64,000 bases of DNA from CAXBCP01 sp963977005 (GTDB lineage: Bacteria; Pseudomonadota; Alphaproteobacteria; MPNO01; UBA830). The notes below the pieces were generated by a model. The model searched no databases and was not told the origin of the DNA. It saw only the letters and a list, made by a program, of their open reading frames with translations. A program made the translations under genes and the position numbers. This document shows positions 61,359-64,000 of the stretch, piece after piece (within the stretch, counting starts at the first letter, position 1; every line of letters begins with the position of its first letter). The stretch spans positions 186,001 to 250,000 of the forward strand of contig CAXBMQ010000002.1 in assembly GCA_963977005.1 (NCBI GenBank). The letters run 5' to 3'.

Positions 61359-61673
61359 CTAGTTGCCCTCGGAACTTTTCGGTGCAGCGGCCGGGTTCCA
61401 CTGCCCGCGGCGCATCCGCGATACTGTGTAGGAACTGAACAGTCCCGCCTTGTTGAACGGCTCACCCGCTGCAAAGGCATCCGCATCGTCGCGGGACGGC
61501 ACATTTATCACCAGCAGGCTGCCCGTGCGGGCGTCGGATTCATCGGCCAGGGTGGCGCCGCCCAGAACCAGAATATCCTCGTTTTCCGCAAGATAGGCGA
61601 AATGGGCTTCCCGCTGCTCGGCGCGAATTCTGTCGGCATCGGGGCCGTCGACCCCGTAAACCATGTAAAGCAT
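61359..61673 (-). CDS. YciI family protein
   Basis: 104 residues with the ferredoxin-like YCII fold: MLYMVYGVDGPDADRIRAEQ, REAHFAYLAEN (the conserved His), LLVINVPSRDDADAFAAGEPF and GLFSSYTV. Function in the family is mostly unknown (possible small-molecule lyase or dehydrochlorinase relatives). It converges with the CheY-like gene 4 bases away. A terminator lies just upstream, so it may have its own weak promoter or depend on readthrough. Confidence 0.9.
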   Translation of the reverse strand: MLYMVYGVDGPDADRIRAEQREAHFAYLAENEDILVLGGATLADESDARTGSLLVINVPSRDDADAFAAGEPFNKAGLFSSYTVSRMRRGQWNPAAAPKSSEGN

Positions 61674-61693
61674 CTGTCCTGTCCCCGGTTATG

Positions 61694-61726
61694 AAAAAGC
61701 CCCGCAACGATATACGCTGCGGGGCT
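61694..61726 (-). terminator. Intrinsic terminator of the TRAP operon
   Basis: On the minus strand AGCCCCGCA (61726-61718) pairs with TGCGGGGCT (61706-61698), forming a 9-bp stem with an 11-base loop and running into a TTTTT tract (61698-61694). It lies 32 bases after the DctP stop. This is the clearest rho-independent terminator in the window. Confidence 0.85.
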
Positions 61727-61757
61727 CCGTTAGAATAGGCCGTCTGTCCGGGAAGAA

Positions 61758-62768
61758 TCAGGCGCCGGCAGCGCGCATGATTTTCAGGATTTTCGTCGCC
61801 GGGACGCCCTGCTTTTCCCAATCCTGAACGACCTGCCGTTCCAACTCGTTCAGCATGGCACCGGCCTTGCGGATTTCGGCATCGGGGAGGCGGATCAGGT
61901 TATGTGCCTTCGAGCCGGCAAGGAAAGACATGCCTTTTTCATGTTCGGAATCGTAAATTTTGCCGCCCGTCATCCCCATCTGGATGCCGGACGTCTTGTT
62001 GACGATATCCTTGTGCGCAGGCGACAGACTGTTCCAGGTCTTCTTGTTCATCACGATGAACATCGGCGAGGAACCGAACGGAATGCCGGATGCGAAGTAG
62101 CGCGTCACTTCCTTGATCTTGAACGAATGGAGTACCGTGGGCGACACCAGAACGCCGTCGACCGTGCCGCGCGCCAGCGCGTTGTACAGCTTGGTGATCG
62201 GCATCGGCACCGGTACGGCGCCAAGCGCTTCGATGGACTTCGCCGACATCTGCGACGGGGTCCGAAGTTTAAGGCCCTTCAGATCGGCGACCGATTTGAT
62301 CGGCTTGTCCTTGGTCATGATGATCGGCACGTCGATCGTCCAGATACCGAGCACGTGTACCTTGTCGTATTCCTTGCGGACGGCTTCGGACTGCGCGTAG
62401 GCGGCCTGGAGGCGCTTGGTGCCGTCCACCGCGTTGCTCATGACATTGGCAAGTTCGACCAGTGTGGTCGCGCGGAACTGCTTGGACGTATATCCCTGCA
62501 GGCCGAAGGAAATATCGGCGACGCCGTCAACGGCGCGCTTGAACTGCTTTGCCGGGCCCTTGCCCAGTTTGCCCGCGACGTAAAGCTTGGCGGTCAGGCC
62601 CTGGTTCATGCTGTTGACCTTGTTCACCCATGGGTCGAACAGCTGGGCGTTAATCGGGTGTTTGGGGCCCGGAAAGGATGCGATCTTGAGGTCTGCCGCA
62701 GATACGGCAAGCGGCGCCATGACCGCGACGGCCGCGGCCAGGGCGATGGATGATGTAAGTCTGTTCAT
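61758..62768 (-). CDS. TRAP transporter substrate-binding protein (DctP family)
   Basis: 336 residues from the ATG at 62768, with GGGAGG (62782-62777) upstream and a signal peptide (TSSIALAAAVAVMAPLAVSA, then AADLK). The frame is open far upstream but only as a shadow of the DctM gene. DctP features are KLYVAGKLGKGPAKQFKRAV, DLKGLKLRTPSQMSAKSIEA and GTVDGVLVSPTVLHSFK. It captures an organic acid in the periplasm; which one cannot be told. Confidence 0.93.
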   Translation of the reverse strand: MNRLTSSIALAAAVAVMAPLAVSAADLKIASFPGPKHPINAQLFDPWVNKVNSMNQGLTAKLYVAGKLGKGPAKQFKRAVDGVADISFGLQGYTSKQFRATTLVELANVMSNAVDGTKRLQAAYAQSEAVRKEYDKVHVLGIWTIDVPIIMTKDKPIKSVADLKGLKLRTPSQMSAKSIEALGAVPVPMPITKLYNALARGTVDGVLVSPTVLHSFKIKEVTRYFASGIPFGSSPMFIVMNKKTWNSLSPAHKDIVNKTSGIQMGMTGGKIYDSEHEKGMSFLAGSKAHNLIRLPDAEIRKAGAMLNELERQVVQDWEKQGVPATKILKIMRAAGA

Positions 62769-62776
62769 GCGAAGTT

Positions 62777-62801
62777 CCTCCCATCGGCCTTGGTGGCCGA
62801 T
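62777..62801 (-). promoter_or_regulatory. Shine-Dalgarno of dctP abutting a hairpin
   Basis: The 7-bp stem ATCGGCC (62783-62789) / GGCCGAT (62795-62801) directly borders the GGGAGG ribosome site (62782-62777). It could tune translation of the binding protein. Read on the plus strand it looks like a terminator (T-tract at 62801-62805), but no plus-strand gene needs one. Confidence 0.45.
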
Positions 62802-62814
62802 TTTTGCGGTTGAG

Positions 62815-62838
62815 TATCCGGGCCGGTTGGCCCGGATA
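62815..62838 (-). other. Hairpin in the DctM-DctP gap
   Basis: TATCCGGGCC (62815-62824) and GGCCCGGATA (62829-62838) form a perfect 10-bp stem with a 4-base loop. No T-tract follows on the minus strand. It probably stabilises or processes the transcript between the two genes. Confidence 0.6.
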
Positions 62839-62911
62839 TTGAATTCAGTGTGAGTGCCGAATGTTGACCCGTCAACAAAAATACGGGTCCGCGAATTCCT
62901 CCCGGGCTCTG

Positions 62912-64000
62912 TTAATCGAACGATTGAATCATTGTATCCGGCAGGAAAAGGGCGATTTCGGGGAATGCCAGCAGGATGACCAGGCAGACCGCCATGGCTA
63001 TCCAGAAGGGTATTATCCCGGCAAAAATCTCTCTGAGCGGAACGTCTTCGGCGATTCCCTTGACGACGAACACGTTCACGCCGACCGGCGGGCTGATAAG
63101 CCCCATCTCGATCACGATGACGATGACCACGCCGAACCAGATCGGGTCGTAGCCGAGCTCGACGATCAGCGGGTGGATGATCGGCAGCGTCAGGACCAGC
63201 ATGGCAAAGCCCTCGAGGAACGTGCCGAGAACGATATAGGCCAGCATGATGATCAGCATGATCGCCGTGCGCGGCATATCCGCATCGAGCAGAAGGCTCG
63301 CCAGGTCCGACGGAATATCGGTCAGCGCCATGAACGGGTTGAAGATATGCGCGCCGATCAGGATGAAGAACGCCAGGCAGGTGGTCCGGATCGTCTGAAG
63401 CAGCACCCGCGATGTCGACGATGTGTTGACCCGGCGGCGGAACAGGGCGAGCAGGAAGGCGAGCATCGCACCGACGGCCGCTGCTTCGGTCGGGGTGAAA
63501 ATGCCGCCATAGATTCCGCCGATCGTGATGACGACGATGAACAGCATCGGGCCTGCCTGCATCAGCGACTGGCCGCGTTCGGCCATCGTCGATTTGGAGC
63601 CGGGCGGACCCAGCGTCGGGTTGATCCGCGTCATGATCGCGATGGAGATCATGAAAAGAACCGTCAGCATCAGCCCCGGCAGAACCCCGGCGAGGAACAG
63701 GCGGCCAATCGATTCCTCGACAAGGATCGCATAGATGATGAACCCGGTACTGGGCGGGATCAGGATGCCCAGCGTGCCGCCCGCGGCGATCGCCCCGGTC
63801 GCCAGCCGGTCCGAATACTTGTAGCGTTTCATCTCCGGCAGGGCGACGCGGCCCATGGTGACGGCCGATGCGACGGACGATCCGGAAAGGGCGGCAAACC
63901 CGGCACAGGCCGCGATCGTCGCCGAGGCGAGCCCGCCGCGCCAATGGCCGAACCAGGAATAGGCGGCGCCGTAGAGATCCCGGCTCATTCCGGATATCGA
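62912..64000 (-). CDS. TRAP transporter large permease (DctM family), N-terminus outside the window
   Basis: At least 362 residues; the frame runs off the window edge. DctM proteins have about 430 residues, so the true start is upstream of the window and the ATG at 63988 is internal. The DctM core is clear: GFAALSGSSVASAVTMGRVA, GGTLGILIPPSTGFIIYAIL, GIYGGIFTPTEAAAVGAMLA and a C-terminal GLISPPVGVNVFVVKGIAED. It carries the substrate across the inner membrane with sodium. The small DctQ subunit must lie outside the window. Confidence 0.93.
   Translation of the reverse strand, partial: SISGMSRDLYGAAYSWFGHWRGGLASATIAACAGFAALSGSSVASAVTMGRVALPEMKRYKYSDRLATGAIAAGGTLGILIPPSTGFIIYAILVEESIGRLFLAGVLPGLMLTVLFMISIAIMTRINPTLGPPGSKSTMAERGQSLMQAGPMLFIVVITIGGIYGGIFTPTEAAAVGAMLAFLLALFRRRVNTSSTSRVLLQTIRTTCLAFFILIGAHIFNPFMALTDIPSDLASLLLDADMPRTAIMLIIMLAYIVLGTFLEGFAMLVLTLPIIHPLIVELGYDPIWFGVVIVIVIEMGLISPPVGVNVFVVKGIAEDVPLREIFAGIIPFWIAMAVCLVILLAFPEIALFLPDTMIQSFD

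Noticed and set aside
62769..63944. N-terminal extension of the DctP gene into the DctM region
   Set aside because: A signal peptide and a strong ribosome site mark the start at 62768; the extension is an out-of-frame reading of DctM.

Overview
The window looks like the chromosome of a free-living alphaproteobacterium, probably Rhodospirillales-like. The clues are high GC, the order dnaA-dnaN-recF-gyrB, a RegB/RegA redox two-component system, a YcgN cysteine-cluster protein, MmcB, and a TRAP transporter. The lineage is inferred from gene content, not from a search. I see no rRNA, tRNA, CRISPR array or insertion sequence. Coding density is very high and many neighbours overlap by 4 bases (ATGA) or converge with almost no gap.

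Layout. (1) 1-5.2 kb: the end of dnaA, then dnaN, recF and gyrB on the plus strand. (2) 5.2-15.6 kb: housekeeping and transport genes, namely a GNAT acetyltransferase, class A PBP, Bcr-type MFS pump, EamA exporter, DapA-family aldolase, YcgN protein, SCO copper chaperone, ankyrin protein, CbiB-like protein and an ABC-2 exporter. (3) 15.7-18.8 kb: regB-regA followed without a gap by an HprK-like kinase and a PqqD-family protein. (4) 19-57.8 kb: a large exopolysaccharide/surface-glycan locus. It holds a secreted sugar-binding-like protein, a BBP2-like outer-membrane barrel, Wza-like export protein, Wzc-like BY-kinase, two Wzy/ligase-type membrane proteins, a WcaJ-like priming transferase, a Wzx flippase, GT2, GT4 and GT9 glycosyltransferases, and sugar-nucleotide enzymes (UXS, AlgD-like dehydrogenase, GmhA, HldE). 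It also has two glutamine-dependent amidotransferases, three methyltransferases, a bi-domain oxidoreductase and a heparinase II/III-family lyase. Regulators inside the locus are a LapG-like periplasmic cysteine protease divergent from a membrane PAS/degenerate HD-GYP protein, a PPP-family phosphatase and a nucleotidyltransferase. (5) 57.8-64 kb: an ICMT-like membrane methyltransferase, small lipoprotein, MmcB, tiny Tat-exported peptide, TPR-methyltransferase, CheY-like regulator, YciI protein and part of a TRAP transporter.

How it may work together (inference): WcaJ starts a repeat unit on undecaprenyl phosphate. The glycosyltransferases extend it with sugars that may include GDP-mannuronate, UDP-xylose and heptose. 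The asparagine-synthase-like enzymes may amidate uronic acids. Wzx/Wzy, Wzc, Wza and the barrel export the polymer. The wza-like gene has a textbook sigma-54 promoter (21600-21617). The redox system RegBA, translationally coupled to the HprK/PqqD pair at the locus edge, and the LapG-like/degenerate HD-GYP pair are the most unusual regulatory arrangements here.
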